DNA of 64,000 nucleotides from Streptomyces sp. CG1 (lineage in GTDB: Bacteria; Actinomycetota; Actinomycetes; Streptomycetales; Streptomycetaceae): the NCBI RefSeq assembly GCF_041080625.1, contig NZ_CP163518.1, forward strand, positions 10,657,501 through 10,721,500, written 5' to 3'. The notes below the pieces were generated by a model. It was given only the letters and a program-made list of their open reading frames with translations, was not told the DNA's origin and ran no database searches. Made by a program: the position numbers and the translations under genes. Below, in pieces: positions 25,877 to 35,186 of the stretch (positions within the stretch are counted from its first letter, which is position 1; every line of letters starts with the position of its first letter).

Positions 25877-26434
25877 GGTAGGTCGTGAAGGGCAGGAGAC
25901 GAAGACGGCGACGAGGATCATCCACGGCCGGGCGGTGGCGGTCTCGCCGAGCCAGTCACGGGGGCCGTCGACGAGGTGCAGGTCGACCAGTGCCGTGTTC
26001 AGCATGCCGGCCGTGCGGTCCAGCATCCACTTGAAGCTGATGGATGTCATCAGCACCGAGGCGGCCCAGGGGGCGACGAGCGCCCATCTGGTGACGCGCC
26101 GGCCTGGAAACTGCTGGTTGAACAATTGCGCCAGGCCGAGGGAGAGCACCATGGTGCAGGCGACGACCTCCGCGGTCCAGGCGAGCACGGCGGCGAAGCC
26201 GGGTTCGTCGAACAGCTCGCGGTATTTGTCGAGCCCTGCGTATCCGCGCACGAAGCCGCTGGTGCTGATGCGCAGGGTGGAGGTGCAAGCCATCTCGTAG
26301 ACGGGCCACAGGACGACGAGGGCGATCAGCAGGACGGACGGGCCGATCCACGGGAGCGAGCGAAGGCCGGCGGGCCAGCGGCGACGGGCTGCCAGGCGGG
26401 TTCCGCGCACCGCGGGGTGGGCGGGCAGTGGCAA
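25877..26434 (-). pseudogene. Sugar ABC transporter permease (MalF type), 3'-truncated
   Basis: About 185 residues of a binding-protein-dependent permease: LPWIGPSVLLIALVVLWPVY (first membrane helix), GYAGLDKYRELFDEPGFAAV, VVACTMVLSLGLAQLFNQQF, APWAASVLMTSISFKWMLDR and ARPWMILVAVFVS. The conserved EAA loop and last helices are gone. Near 25877 the sequence turns into aldolase. The start lies seven bases after the end of the binding-protein gene, as in normal sugar ABC operons. Confidence 0.85.
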
Positions 26435-26440
26435 AGGAGG

Positions 26441-27827
26441 TCACGGGCGGCGCCTTCCAGCGGTACGGGGACGGCAGGGGTGGACCGGGCTCCTGAGCCG
26501 ACCGGTCAGGGCGGAGCTGGCTCCGTGGCCCGGGGTTCGGGCAGGCGGCCGGCCTTGCTGGTCGGCGACCGTCTCCTGGGCTTTCTTGTGGAGTGCTCCG
26601 AGGACGGCGGCGGGATCGCCCTGGACGGCGCTGCCGCCGCTCTTCTTGATCTCGGCGGAAACAGCGTCCCAACTCGGGTCGCTCACCGGGTAGAAGACAG
26701 TGTCGGGCAGCAACTGGAAGAAAGGTGCCAGGTCTTTGTGACGTCCGCTGTCCTGCATTGCCGCGAGCGCGTCCCGGGTAACGGGCGTCAGGTTGTACTC
26801 CTCGTCGAAGGCAAGCACGTTCTTCTTCGAGTACGCGAAGTCCAGGAACTTCTTGATCTGCTCGCGGTGACCGTTCTTTTTGGAAGCTATCATCCAGTCC
26901 ACGACGCCCAAGGTGGCCTTGAGTGAGCCGTTCTTGCCGGGGATGGCCGCGACGCCGTAGTCGACCTTGCCGTCCTTGGCCATCTGGATCAGCGACGGGT
27001 GCCCGTTGAGCATGGCGGCCTTACCGGTGGCGAAGTCGGCAAAGGCCGTCTTGCGGTTGGTGGTGGCCGGGTTAGCGTGGGGTGAGACCCGGCTTCACCA
27101 CATGTGCCTTCAGCCAGCTGAAAGTGTCCACGTCGGCGGCGCTGTTCAGGGCGTACGCGCCGTTGCTGCTGGTGAAACCGCCACCGTTGCCCAGTTCCCA
27201 GATGCCCTCGCCCTGGGCCTCCTCGGGGCCGAGCGGCAAAGCGTAGGGGGTGATGCCGGGGACCTTGGCTTTGATGATCTCGGCGTCCTTCTCGACCTCA
27301 GCCCAGGTCCGCGGGGCCTCGCTGATCCTGGCCTGCTTGAAGATCGCCTTGTTGTAGAAGAGGGCGCGGGCGGAGGAGACGAACGGGATGCCGTACTGCT
27401 CGTGGCCGACCTCGCCGGCCTGCGCGAAACTCGGTATCAGGTTGCCGCGAGCGGACACGGAGAGGACATCGCCGGCCTTGTAGAGCAGGTCGTCGGCGAC
27501 CTTGTCGGCATAGCCGCCTGTCTGGAGCAGGTCGGGAACGTCGCCGCTCTGCAGCGTCGCCTAGGCGTGGGCGTCGATGTCGTTCCAGTCCACCACCTCG
27601 ACATCGACCTTGATGCCGGGGTTCTGCTTCTCGAACGCCGTGGCCACGCCGTCCCAGTAGGCCATGGAGTTGTTCGACGCCTTGTCGCCGTAGTCCGCGG
27701 CGACGAGCTTGAGCGTGCCGTCTCCGGACTGCCCGGAGGAGGCGCCGGAACACGCCGTTAGCGTCAGGACCACTGACAGACAGGCGGCTGGCAGAAGCAG
27801 GATGTGCTGGTTCACCGCGCTCTCCAC
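26441..27827 (-). pseudogene. Sugar ABC transporter substrate-binding lipoprotein, broken
   Basis: Three pieces make one family 1 solute-binding protein. The N-terminus (from 27827) has a lipobox LTLTACSG and ends ...VVDWNDIDAHA at a TAG at about 27561, where relatives continue without a break. The middle runs from TLQSGDVPDLLQTGGYADK to WLKAHVVKPGLT, then one extra base near 27072 shifts the frame. The last part resumes ATTNRKTAFADFATGKAAML and ends about HKKAQETVADQ. Without the two lesions it would be about 430 residues. It is the first gene of the decayed sugar import operon and is divergent from the alpha-galactosidase. Confidence 0.9.
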
Positions 27828-27970
27828 GGTTCAGGGTGCACGTCATGGGCGGTGTTCCGCGCCGCGTGGTGCGGGTCCGAGGTGCCGGACGGAGTCGGTC
27901 GGCGCCGACAGGACGAGGACGGACGGCCGTCTGCCGATGCGGCACTGGAACCGCACATTTGCATCCGTTG

Positions 27971-27990
27971 ATGATTGAACATGATTGATA
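27971..27990. promoter_or_regulatory. Tandem ATGATTGA repeat, candidate sugar-regulator operator
   Basis: ATGATTGAAC and ATGATTGATA lie head to tail between the divergent binding-protein and alpha-galactosidase genes. Direct TGATTGA-type repeats are typical targets of DeoR-family sugar regulators. No such regulator gene is in the window. Confidence 0.45.
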
Positions 27991-28246
27991 GTGGCTTGAA
28001 TGCATCATATGCACGCATGAGAAGGGCTGGCTACATCCGTCCGCAGCATTCCCCTGGCCGTCGCTCCTTCTCGGCGCGTCAGGTGTCACAGCCCCCGGTC
28101 ATCGGCCATCACAGGTGCTACAGAATCGGTTCGAGGGCTTGACTTCACCTCCCTCCGAGCGTCACCTTCTGACGAAACTTGAGCGCAAACCCGTGTTTCT
28201 GCGCAAAATAAATCACCCTCGCCTCACGCAGCTGGAGTGTGCACGC

Positions 28247-30055
28247 ATGAGATGGCAGCGACGACTGGGTGGCCTCGGCGCCGCCGCGACTCTCTGTACG
28301 GCCGGCCTGCTCGCCGGCGTCCCCTCCCCGGCCGCGGCCGACCAGGTAGCCACCAACACGAACACGAGCATCGGTGTGAAGCCGATGATGGGCTTCAACA
28401 ACTGGGCGCGCTTCACGTGCGGCGCCCAGGCGAGGCTGGACGGTACCCGGGACGGCTACTCGTTCCAGCAGTTCATGCAGGACCAGGCCAAGGCGATGAA
28501 GGACACCGGCCTGGTCGCCGCCGGATACACCAACCTGACCGTGGACGACTGCTGGATGCAGCGCAACTCCGCCGGCCACCTTCACGGCGCCGCCACGTGG
28601 GGCAGCTCCAGCCAGCCGGGCTTCGACTCGGAGCTGAACGACTACACGGCCTACGTACACGCCCAGGGTATGGAGGCCGGCCTCTACACCACCTCCGGTG
28701 AGAAGACCTGCCAGGGAGTGAGCGCCGGCATCCTCGGCCACGAGCAGGCCGATGCCAACTCCCTGGCCGCCTGGGGCGTCGACTCGCTCAAACTCGACAA
28801 TTGCGGCACCGACTGGAGCAACCGCCGGCAGGTCTTCACCACCGTGGCCAAGACCCTGAAGACGGCGACCGACTCCACCAGCCGCAAGATCCTGTTCAAC
28901 GAATCCGCGCCCGCCGGCGCGAGCCCGGACAGCTCCACCAAGTACCAGGCGATGGACTGGGTCCGCACACTGGGCCAGATGTGGCGGGTCAGCCCGGACA
29001 TCGCCGTCTGGCACAGCAAGTCGCCCATGGACTCGGCCTGGAACTGGCAGCACGGCTCCGACTACTACGAAGGCGGCGTGCTCCAGAACTTCGCCGACAC
29101 CGTTGCCCTGGCCCGCTACAACGGCGCGGGCAACCACAACGACGCCGACATGCTCCTCATCGGCGACAACAACCAGCTCACCTTGGCCGAGCAGCGCAGC
29201 CAGTTCGCCCTGTGGTCGGCCATGGGCTCACCGCTGGTGATCAGCACCGACGTGCGCAAGCTGGCCGCCGACCCCACCACCTACGCGCCCCAGCTGAACA
29301 TCCTGAAGAACAAGGACATCATCGCCGTCGACCAGGACACCACCGCCGGCGGATACCTGGCCTCCCGCCAGGGCACGAGCAACACCTCCGGGATCGACGT
29401 CGTCGTCAAGCCGCTCGCCGACGGATCCCGCGCGGTGGTCATACTCAACAAGAACGCGTCCAGCACGAGTTACACCCTCAACCTGGCCCGCCTCGGCTTC
29501 TCCAGCCTCACCTGCGCCCGCCCGGTCCAGAACTTGTGGAGCGGCGCCACCACGACGGCGACGAGCAGTATCACCGCTACCATCGCGAGCCACGACAACG
29601 CCATGTACAAGGTGTCACCCGGCTCGTGCGGCTCCGCCGCCACGGTGGTCGGCCAGATCCAGGCCGCCCAGCCAGGCTTCCAGCAGGCCGCGTTCTGCCT
29701 GGACGCCCTAGGGGGAGCGAACAACGGCGCCACCGTGGGCCTGTACGGCTGCACCGGCAACGACAACCAGCAGTGGCAGCGCCGCTCCGACGGCCGAATC
29801 GCCTCCCTCGCCGACGCCGGCCTGTGCCTGTCCGGCGAGACCACCGGACTTAAGTTGCGTCCGTGCAGCACAACCGACACCCAGCAGAGCTGGACCTACA
29901 ACCGCGCCGGACAGCTCAAAGCCGACGGCAAGTGCGCCGACATCGCCGGCGGCGCCCTCAACGACAGCAGCGCCGCCGTCACCACCTACTCCTGCGGCGC
30001 CTACCAGCCCAACCAGACCTGGAGCGCCGCCTTCAACACGCCACCCAGCGCCTGA
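28247..30055 (+). CDS. Secreted GH27 alpha-galactosidase with C-terminal ricin-B lectin domain
   Basis: A 602-residue exported enzyme. The signal peptide ends near PSPAAAD (residue 30). The GH27 barrel starts KPMMGFNNWARFTCG and includes YTNLTVDDCWM, the nucleophile Asp in LKLDNCGTDW and the acid/base Asp in NHNDADMLLIG. A beta-sandwich follows (residues 340-440), then a ricin-type lectin domain from about 470 with QQWQRR and QSWTYN repeats. It releases terminal alpha-galactose from oligosaccharides or polysaccharides outside the cell. The ATG at 28247 has GGAG nine bases upstream. It is intact although the transport operon opposite is broken. Confidence 0.93.
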   Translation: MRWQRRLGGLGAAATLCTAGLLAGVPSPAAADQVATNTNTSIGVKPMMGFNNWARFTCGAQARLDGTRDGYSFQQFMQDQAKAMKDTGLVAAGYTNLTVDDCWMQRNSAGHLHGAATWGSSSQPGFDSELNDYTAYVHAQGMEAGLYTTSGEKTCQGVSAGILGHEQADANSLAAWGVDSLKLDNCGTDWSNRRQVFTTVAKTLKTATDSTSRKILFNESAPAGASPDSSTKYQAMDWVRTLGQMWRVSPDIAVWHSKSPMDSAWNWQHGSDYYEGGVLQNFADTVALARYNGAGNHNDADMLLIGDNNQLTLAEQRSQFALWSAMGSPLVISTDVRKLAADPTTYAPQLNILKNKDIIAVDQDTTAGGYLASRQGTSNTSGIDVVVKPLADGSRAVVILNKNASSTSYTLNLARLGFSSLTCARPVQNLWSGATTTATSSITATIASHDNAMYKVSPGSCGSAATVVGQIQAAQPGFQQAAFCLDALGGANNGATVGLYGCTGNDNQQWQRRSDGRIASLADAGLCLSGETTGLKLRPCSTTDTQQSWTYNRAGQLKADGKCADIAGGALNDSSAAVTTYSCGAYQPNQTWSAAFNTPPSA

Positions 30056-30575
30056 ATCCGGCCCGTCGCAGCCAGCCCCCCATGCCGGTCGTCCCGACTG
30101 ACGCCCCCGGCCCCCACCGTGAGCGGCCGAGAGAACGAGAATCCCCACCTTTGGCGAGCCCTGAAGTACACCAAGGCCCAGGCCTACCGCCTCCTGGTCG
30201 GCAACACGTCCGTCACGTACGCGAGTGTGAGCGGCGGCGTGCAGCCACCGTCAGTTCGGAAGCCACCCGGTCACAGCACTTCGTCGGCCACCTGAAGAAC
30301 GGCCGCCCCAGGGGCAGCGACTGACGGCGCAATGCTCGTCGGGTACGACATGGTCCCTCTTGTTCGCCTGTCTTCAGAGCCCATCCCAGACGCAATCTCT
30401 TGCTCGGCATCCCACATACCGATGGTTCCGCGGCGCGCTCGCATGAGTCTTCCCACGACGCTTCCGGTATGCCTCGGATAGCCGATTCGGCAGGTCAGAC
30501 AGCAAATCGGCGGACCGGAAGAGCGTCCACACGGAAACCGTTCAACCCATCAAACCCCTACAGATAGGATCACTT
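30056..30575. other. Intergenic stretch, no supported gene
   Basis: About 520 bases between the alpha-galactosidase and the next secreted protein. Short frames on both strands lack conserved features. The last 80 bases should hold the promoter of the 30576 gene. Confidence 0.5.
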
Positions 30576-31328
30576 ATGTCGAAGTTGCGACTCCTCCGGC
30601 TCTGTGCGGCCGCTCTTGGCGCGGCCGGATTCCTCCTCACGACCTCCCCGCCAGCATTCGCAGTCGCCGGCGGGAACGTGTCGATCGGCTGGTCCATCCC
30701 GAATGCCCCCTCCTCGGGCCTGACCAACATCACGTTCCCCATCACCGTAAACCCCGCCACCGCCCACAAGGACGGGATCTACTTCGCCCAGCAATACGGC
30801 TTCCAGCACAGCGTCGCCGGTTACCTCGGCCTACAGCCCCGCCCCAACAGCGGTGGCAGCGAAAGGCTGCGCGGAGTCTTTTCTGTCTTCGGCAACGACA
30901 CCTCCACGAACGACCCCAACTGCTCCACCGGCGCGGACGGTGGATCGGGGACCAGTTGCGCCGTGGAATTCAACGGCGTCTACGGCCACCCGTACAACGT
31001 CAAGGTCGCCCAGACTGGTACCAACACCTGGACCGGGACAGCCACGGACACGGTCACCGGCGTGTCCACCCACATCGGCACCTACACGGTGCCCAGCGGC
31101 AGCGGTAACCTGACAGGCTCCTCCGGCGGGTTCGTCGAGTACTACCTCGACGTCCCGAGTTGCTCGACCATGGACCGCGCGGACGGAGTCTTCGGCGCGC
31201 CTACCAGCACCGACGCGGGTGGCCTCACCGGCACGTCCAAGGCCAACCAGGAGTACGGCGCCTGCGTCGGCCAGGCCAACTACCAGGCACAGCAGGTAGG
31301 CAACGGCACGCATGTCACCCGCGGCTAG
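30576..31328 (+). CDS. Secreted protein, possible DUF3472/carbohydrate-related
   Basis: A 250-residue exported protein with a signal peptide to about residue 30 (AAGFLLTTSPPAFA). The mature part has an N-terminal beta strand region (GNVSIGWSIPNAP) and a motif GIYFAQQYGFQHSVAGYLGL, reminiscent of DUF3472-type proteins, where similar (W/Y)FxQQFGF...GYxGLQ strings occur. Four Cys residues may form disulfides. It has no catalytic signature that I recognise. Its place after an alpha-galactosidase hints at polysaccharide binding, which is inference. Confidence 0.8.
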   Translation: MSKLRLLRLCAAALGAAGFLLTTSPPAFAVAGGNVSIGWSIPNAPSSGLTNITFPITVNPATAHKDGIYFAQQYGFQHSVAGYLGLQPRPNSGGSERLRGVFSVFGNDTSTNDPNCSTGADGGSGTSCAVEFNGVYGHPYNVKVAQTGTNTWTGTATDTVTGVSTHIGTYTVPSGSGNLTGSSGGFVEYYLDVPSCSTMDRADGVFGAPTSTDAGGLTGTSKANQEYGACVGQANYQAQQVGNGTHVTRG

Positions 31329-31964
31329 TGCCCCGATGAAACCCGCATTCGCGCGTGAGGTTGCTACGCGTGGGCGGGGTCCAGGGGCGTGCTGTAGCGC
31401 CCCTGGTACCACCGGTCCCAACCGTTGCCGTTCGTCACGGCGGAGTATGCCACGGTGAGCGGCGTTGGCCGCGTTGGGTAACGGTGTGTCAGCACACGAG
31501 CCGGCAGCCGTGGTGGGAGAGTGGGCCTCGCTCTCATGCGGCCCACTTTCCCGGACCGGCCGACAGAGCAGACAAAGAAGGCCCCCACGCTGCCGCTTCT
31601 GTCGCGCGCAGGGCTTCTTGCGCGGTCGGGGGTGGTGGTGCTGGGCGGCTGCCGTCAGGACAGGACCGGCCGAAGGCCGCACGCCCTTGAAAGGCACGCG
31701 AAGTTACTCTGATGCGGATCGTCGGCGCTTGGCGGCTGGCTTCGTCGGCGGCACGGGATAGGTGAGCTGGCACGTGGATGCGGGGCCTTCAACTCCTCAC
31801 ACAACAGGGGTCGGTCCTCCTCCCCGTCGGTAAACGCGGTGGGTGATCAGGAGAGAGCCGGCGTCGCCGAGTCCGAGGGCCGTGCGCTCGTCGGGGCAAG
31901 GGGTGCGGACCGCGACATACTCGGTGAACGCAATGCCCTGACTCTGCTGCTGATGTTGGCTGGG
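31329..31964. other. Region without a confident gene
   Basis: About 640 bases between the secreted protein and the chimeric transposase. A minus-strand frame ending at 31364 reads TPLTVAYSAVTNGNGWDRWY and QGRYSTPLDP, which looks like the tail of a protein, but no start or family could be assigned. Confidence 0.4.
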
Positions 31965-33057
31965 TCATTTGGTGGCTGCGCACAGCGCGTGAAAGCGGGT
32001 GGTGCGTCGGCGGGTTCTGGGGGTGCTGGACACCCAGTCGGAGACGCGGGTGACGTTGCAGGCCAGGGCGGTGAGGACGTGCTGGACGTGGGTGCGGGCC
32101 AGGCCCCGGTAACGGGAGCGCCACAGGCCGTGGGCGCGGACTTTCTGCGAGAGGGTGGCCTCGATGCCGACGTGGATCGCATAGCGGCGCTGCCATTGCT
32201 CGGTGCGCTGGCCGAGCCCGTTACGCGCCTGGATCTCGTGCAGCGGCCGAGACAGCACAGCGATGGACCGGGGTCGGGTGGCTGACGTGGTGTACTGGGT
32301 GCGGTCTGGGCAGGCCCGGCAGTCCGTCTCGGCGAACGGGGCCTGCAGATAGACGTGGTCTTTGATGTTCAGCTTGGTCCAGGACACGCTCGTGGCCGCG
32401 CGCGGGCAGATCGCCTGCTCGTTGTCCCAGTCGATGCTGAAGGCAGCCTTGCCGAAGCCCGATGCGGCCTTGGCCTCCCATGAGCACAACCGGTCGGCGG
32501 AAGCGAACCAGTGCACATCACCGATCTCCGCGACCAGTACCGCCGCCAGAGTGGTGCCGATGCCGGGCAACTGCTGGATGGCTCGGTAGCCGGCGTGGTC
32601 GCGAAGCCGTTCCGCGATACGGCCGTTGAACAAGGCCTCCTCGGCATCGAGTCCGTCGATCAGCTTCAGTAACGACGCGCCGCGCCGCGCATACGGGCCG
32701 GCCAGCGCGGTATGCTCCAGCAGGGCTCGGCCGTCGATGCCGAACAGGTCGGACGCCGGAATCAGTACGCCAACCTTGGCCAGCACGGCATGCACCTGGG
32801 CCTTCGGTCCGGAGCGCAGTGCGACGAGCTTGGCCCGGTAGCGCAGCAGTTCCCGCAGCTCCCGGACCTGCGGCGGCGCGATCCAGGTTTCCGGCAGGCG
32901 TCCCATCCGCAACAGGTCGGCCAAGTCCGCGGCATCGCGGATGTCGTTCTTCACGCGCCTATAGGCGAAGCCGTTCACGCCCAGTCTGACGCACGATCAC
33001 AGACCGCCTGCGGTGCAGGTCGACACCGACGTACTGGTGCCCGTCGCACTCACTCAC
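31965..33057 (-). pseudogene. Chimeric transposase: IS110-type front joined to IS1182-type end
   Basis: The 5' end from a GTG at 33057 (GGAGG seven bases upstream) reads HQYVGVDLHRRRSVIVRQTG, the IS110 RuvC-like start. An internal deletion removes about 40 residues. A second frame (from about 32990) then gives NGFAYRRVKNDIRDAADLAD, LRELLRYRAKLVALRSGPKA and QQLPGIGTTLAAVLVAEIGD, all IS110. Near 32460 it changes in frame to IS1182-type sequence: FSIDWDNEQAICPRAATSVS, CRACPDRTQYTTS and HVGIEATLSQKVRAHGLWRS, through to QHVLTALACNVTRV. The 337-residue downstream frame has no stop across the join. Confidence 0.88.
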
Positions 33058-33284
33058 CTGGGGCCTCCTTCGCCGTCGCGCAGTGGGTAACTGGGACCTA
33101 CCCGGGACACCCACGGAGGGCGGGGACTTCTCCTCTTCATCGCATCAATAGTTGTGGATGGAGTGAAGCGTGATCAGGCCTCTGGTCGTACGGATCTCGG
33201 CGCGCGCAGGGGCTGCCATCGACTGGTCGAGAGACGTGCGCCCTCGGCGGCTACCCAATCCAGAAACACATCTGTCAGATCAGG

Positions 33285-33390
33285 AAGAGATCTTCCTTCA
33301 CCGAGAAGTTCGCGAAGGCCTCGATCGGCTTCTCGGCGTGCGCGCGGTCCTCGGCGTTGTAGATCTCTTGCATTGCCTTTATCGCGCCCG
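33285..33390 (-). pseudogene. IS256-family transposase fragment
   Basis: A short minus-strand frame reads AIKAMQEIYNAEDRAHAEKP and IEAFA, a segment found in the middle of IS256-type (Mutator) transposases. It then leaves the family and meets a stop. Nothing else of the element is visible. Confidence 0.6.
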
Positions 33391-33838
33391 GCCGTTGGGT
33401 TGGTCGGTGGTGGGGGCAAAGTGATCAGCCACTGCTGAGCACAACCCCAGGGACGCAGATGCTCCGCATCGCGCGCCCGACAAAAACGGCCGCCGGGACC
33501 ACGCCGCCCCGGCGGCCACTGTGTGAACAGCTCGCAGGCGGTGGCCGGGACCGGATCGTTTTCGTGGGGCTGTGGTGGCTGGCGAGGTCCTGACGTGCGA
33601 GTTCAGCAATCGTCTCGGAATGCGGTGATCGGCGCGGGATTTCGTATTGTCTGCGGGTCCGGGCGGGTGGTTCGCACTGTGTGTCGGGTCGGCGCCGCCG
33701 GTAGAACGCGGCGGGGCGCTCCGGGAGTTGATCCCCCGGGGAGGCCCGGTTGGTGGGCAGGCACCAGGGCGGCGGCGGCCTCTGGTGGACCCAGGACTTC
33801 GCCACCAGCTAGCCCCGATAGCCCTCTGGCCCCTGTTG

Positions 33839-33932
33839 CGGAGAGGGCAGGATTCGAACCTGCGTGGACCTTTGGGGTCCGACTCTGGGCAACTGCCCTG
33901 GGTCCCCGATCAACCACTCCGGGCACCTCTCC
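33839..33932 (-). tRNA. Class II tRNA-like gene with a non-canonical anticodon arm
   Basis: The minus strand gives a 94-base cloverleaf candidate. The acceptor stem GGAGAGG (33926-33932) pairs with CCTCTCC (33840-33846), followed by discriminator G. The D-arm has CCCG and CGGG around GAGTGGTTGAT. There is a long variable arm, GGACC-CCAAA-GGTCC. The T-arm GCAGG-TTCGAAT-CCTGC is perfect. This is Ser/Leu-like class II architecture. No five-base-pair, seven-base-loop anticodon arm fits between the D and variable arms: the 24 bases there hold GGGC-AGTT-GCCC, or a CAGGG/CCCAG stem with one mismatch and a six-base loop. The anticodon is therefore unclear, and it may be a decayed or specialised tRNA. 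No CCA is encoded. Confidence 0.6.
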
Positions 33933-34026
33933 TCGCTCCAGGCCTTCGCGGTTTCCCGCGGTGCCGTTCACGAGTACTACGGTGCCAGGTCGGCCTGACG
34001 CGCCCCTGACGCCCTGCTGATCGGTA

Positions 34027-34065
34027 CGACAGGGACCGTGCCCCGACGGACGACGGTCCCTGTCG
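34027..34065 (-). terminator. Hairpin terminator after the small secreted protein
   Basis: The arms CGACAGGGACCGT (34027-34039) and ACGGTCCCTGTCG (34053-34065) are exact complements around a 13-base loop, 19 bases beyond the stop of the minus-strand gene at 34084. Confidence 0.8.
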
Positions 34066-34083
34066 CATTCGAATTCGGGGTGC

Positions 34084-34401
34084 TCAGCCGGTCACTTCGA
34101 CCCACATGTTGACGGCGCCGCCGCCCATGCCGCAGTCGAGGATGGAGGCCCATTCCTGACCGCTCTGGCGGCCGCCCTCGGTGCCGGTGTAAGGGCCGCG
34201 CACGCCACTGACATTGGCGCAGTAACCGTGGACCCTCCAGCGGCCGTTGTCGCTGTCGCACCAGCCGACACCGGCGCCGTCGCTGCGGTTGTACGCGTGG
34301 CAGTTGGACGCGGCGCTTGCGTTGGGCGCCGCGAACAGCATGGCACCGGCAGCAATGACCATGGCGCTTGAGGCAAGACCGATGGAACGCATACGGGACA
34401 T
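34084..34401 (-). CDS. Small secreted Cys-containing protein
   Basis: A 105-residue exported protein. The signal peptide reaches about residue 31 (MLFAAPNASA). The mature 75 residues are Gly-rich with four Cys (NCHAYNRSDGAGVGWCDSDN, HGYCANVSG, ILDCGMGGG), enough for two disulfides. The family is not recognised. The ATG at 34401 is chosen because GGAG lies six bases upstream; an ATG at 34413 is in frame. A strong terminator follows. Confidence 0.75.
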   Translation of the reverse strand: MSRMRSIGLASSAMVIAAGAMLFAAPNASAASNCHAYNRSDGAGVGWCDSDNGRWRVHGYCANVSGVRGPYTGTEGGRQSGQEWASILDCGMGGGAVNMWVEVTG

Positions 34402-34623
34402 GGTTGTCTCCATGTGTATGGGGGGTGGCAACTTGATCGGAATCTCTTCTTCCGAGCAACGGACGGATTCCGAACCGAACTCACGTGCGAGCCGCGGTAG
34501 TTCGATCATACGCAATTTCGCGATCAAGCTGTCCGATTTTCGAGCCCCTGTGAACCTGCACACAGTTCCCAGCGGCTGACTCCTCCCAGCGGCTGTCTCC
34601 TCCGGCCTCGGTGAGATCACCCA

Positions 34624-35010
34624 TCAGAGCCTCGGCCAGCACACCGCCGCCACCTCGTCGGTGTCGCTCAGGCCGACATACAGGGCGAGACCGCGCGCGC
34701 CGTCCTGCCTCGCCCGCACCACCAAGTCGAAAGCGCCGTCCGGGCGCGCCGCGGTGCCCGAGGTCGTCACGGTGACGACATCGGCCTGCCCGGCCAGGGC
34801 CTGGAGGCACAGCGCCATCCACGACCGGGCGCACAACCCCCGCCGTCCCTCGTACTGAGCATCAAGACGCCCGGCCAGGAAGCGGAACCGGAGCCCCAAG
34901 ACGCCGCACAGGAGGCGGAGCCACAGCCGGCGAGCCGGAGCCGATCCCTGGGACGCCTTGAGACGTTCCGTGGCGAGCGCGGCGCGGCGCGTGACGGCCG
35001 AGTTGGACAC
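34624..35010 (-). CDS. Hypothetical protein
   Basis: A 128-residue frame with a basic N-terminal half (ARRLWLRLLCGVLGLRFRFL) and a more ordered C-terminal half, LCLQALAGQADVVTVTTSGT to GLALYVGLSDTDEVAAVCW. No family was recognised. The stretch around LCLQALAGQA is closely echoed at 39.93-40.0 kb, which argues for conserved sequence. No good ribosome site was seen. Confidence 0.4.
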   Translation of the reverse strand: MSNSAVTRRAALATERLKASQGSAPARRLWLRLLCGVLGLRFRFLAGRLDAQYEGRRGLCARSWMALCLQALAGQADVVTVTTSGTAARPDGAFDLVVRARQDGARGLALYVGLSDTDEVAAVCWPRL

Positions 35011-35186
35011 TGAGGCGCAGCGGCCGGACTGCCGTCAGCCGGCCGGGTGGCACGGGCTGCGGGCGAACTGGTATCTGGCCGACCGCTCGACCCTTGCGGT
35101 GCTGGACGGGCTGGACAAGGTGCAACGCCTGGTGGCGGCCGTCGCGGCAGACCGACGCGCGGACGTCGCTGTGGCGCACGAGCCGG

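Noticed and set aside
33839..33932. Selenocysteine tRNA or allo-tRNA
   Set aside because: The acceptor is seven and the T-stem five base pairs, the normal arrangement, not the 8+5, 8+4 or 9+3 layouts of those tRNAs.
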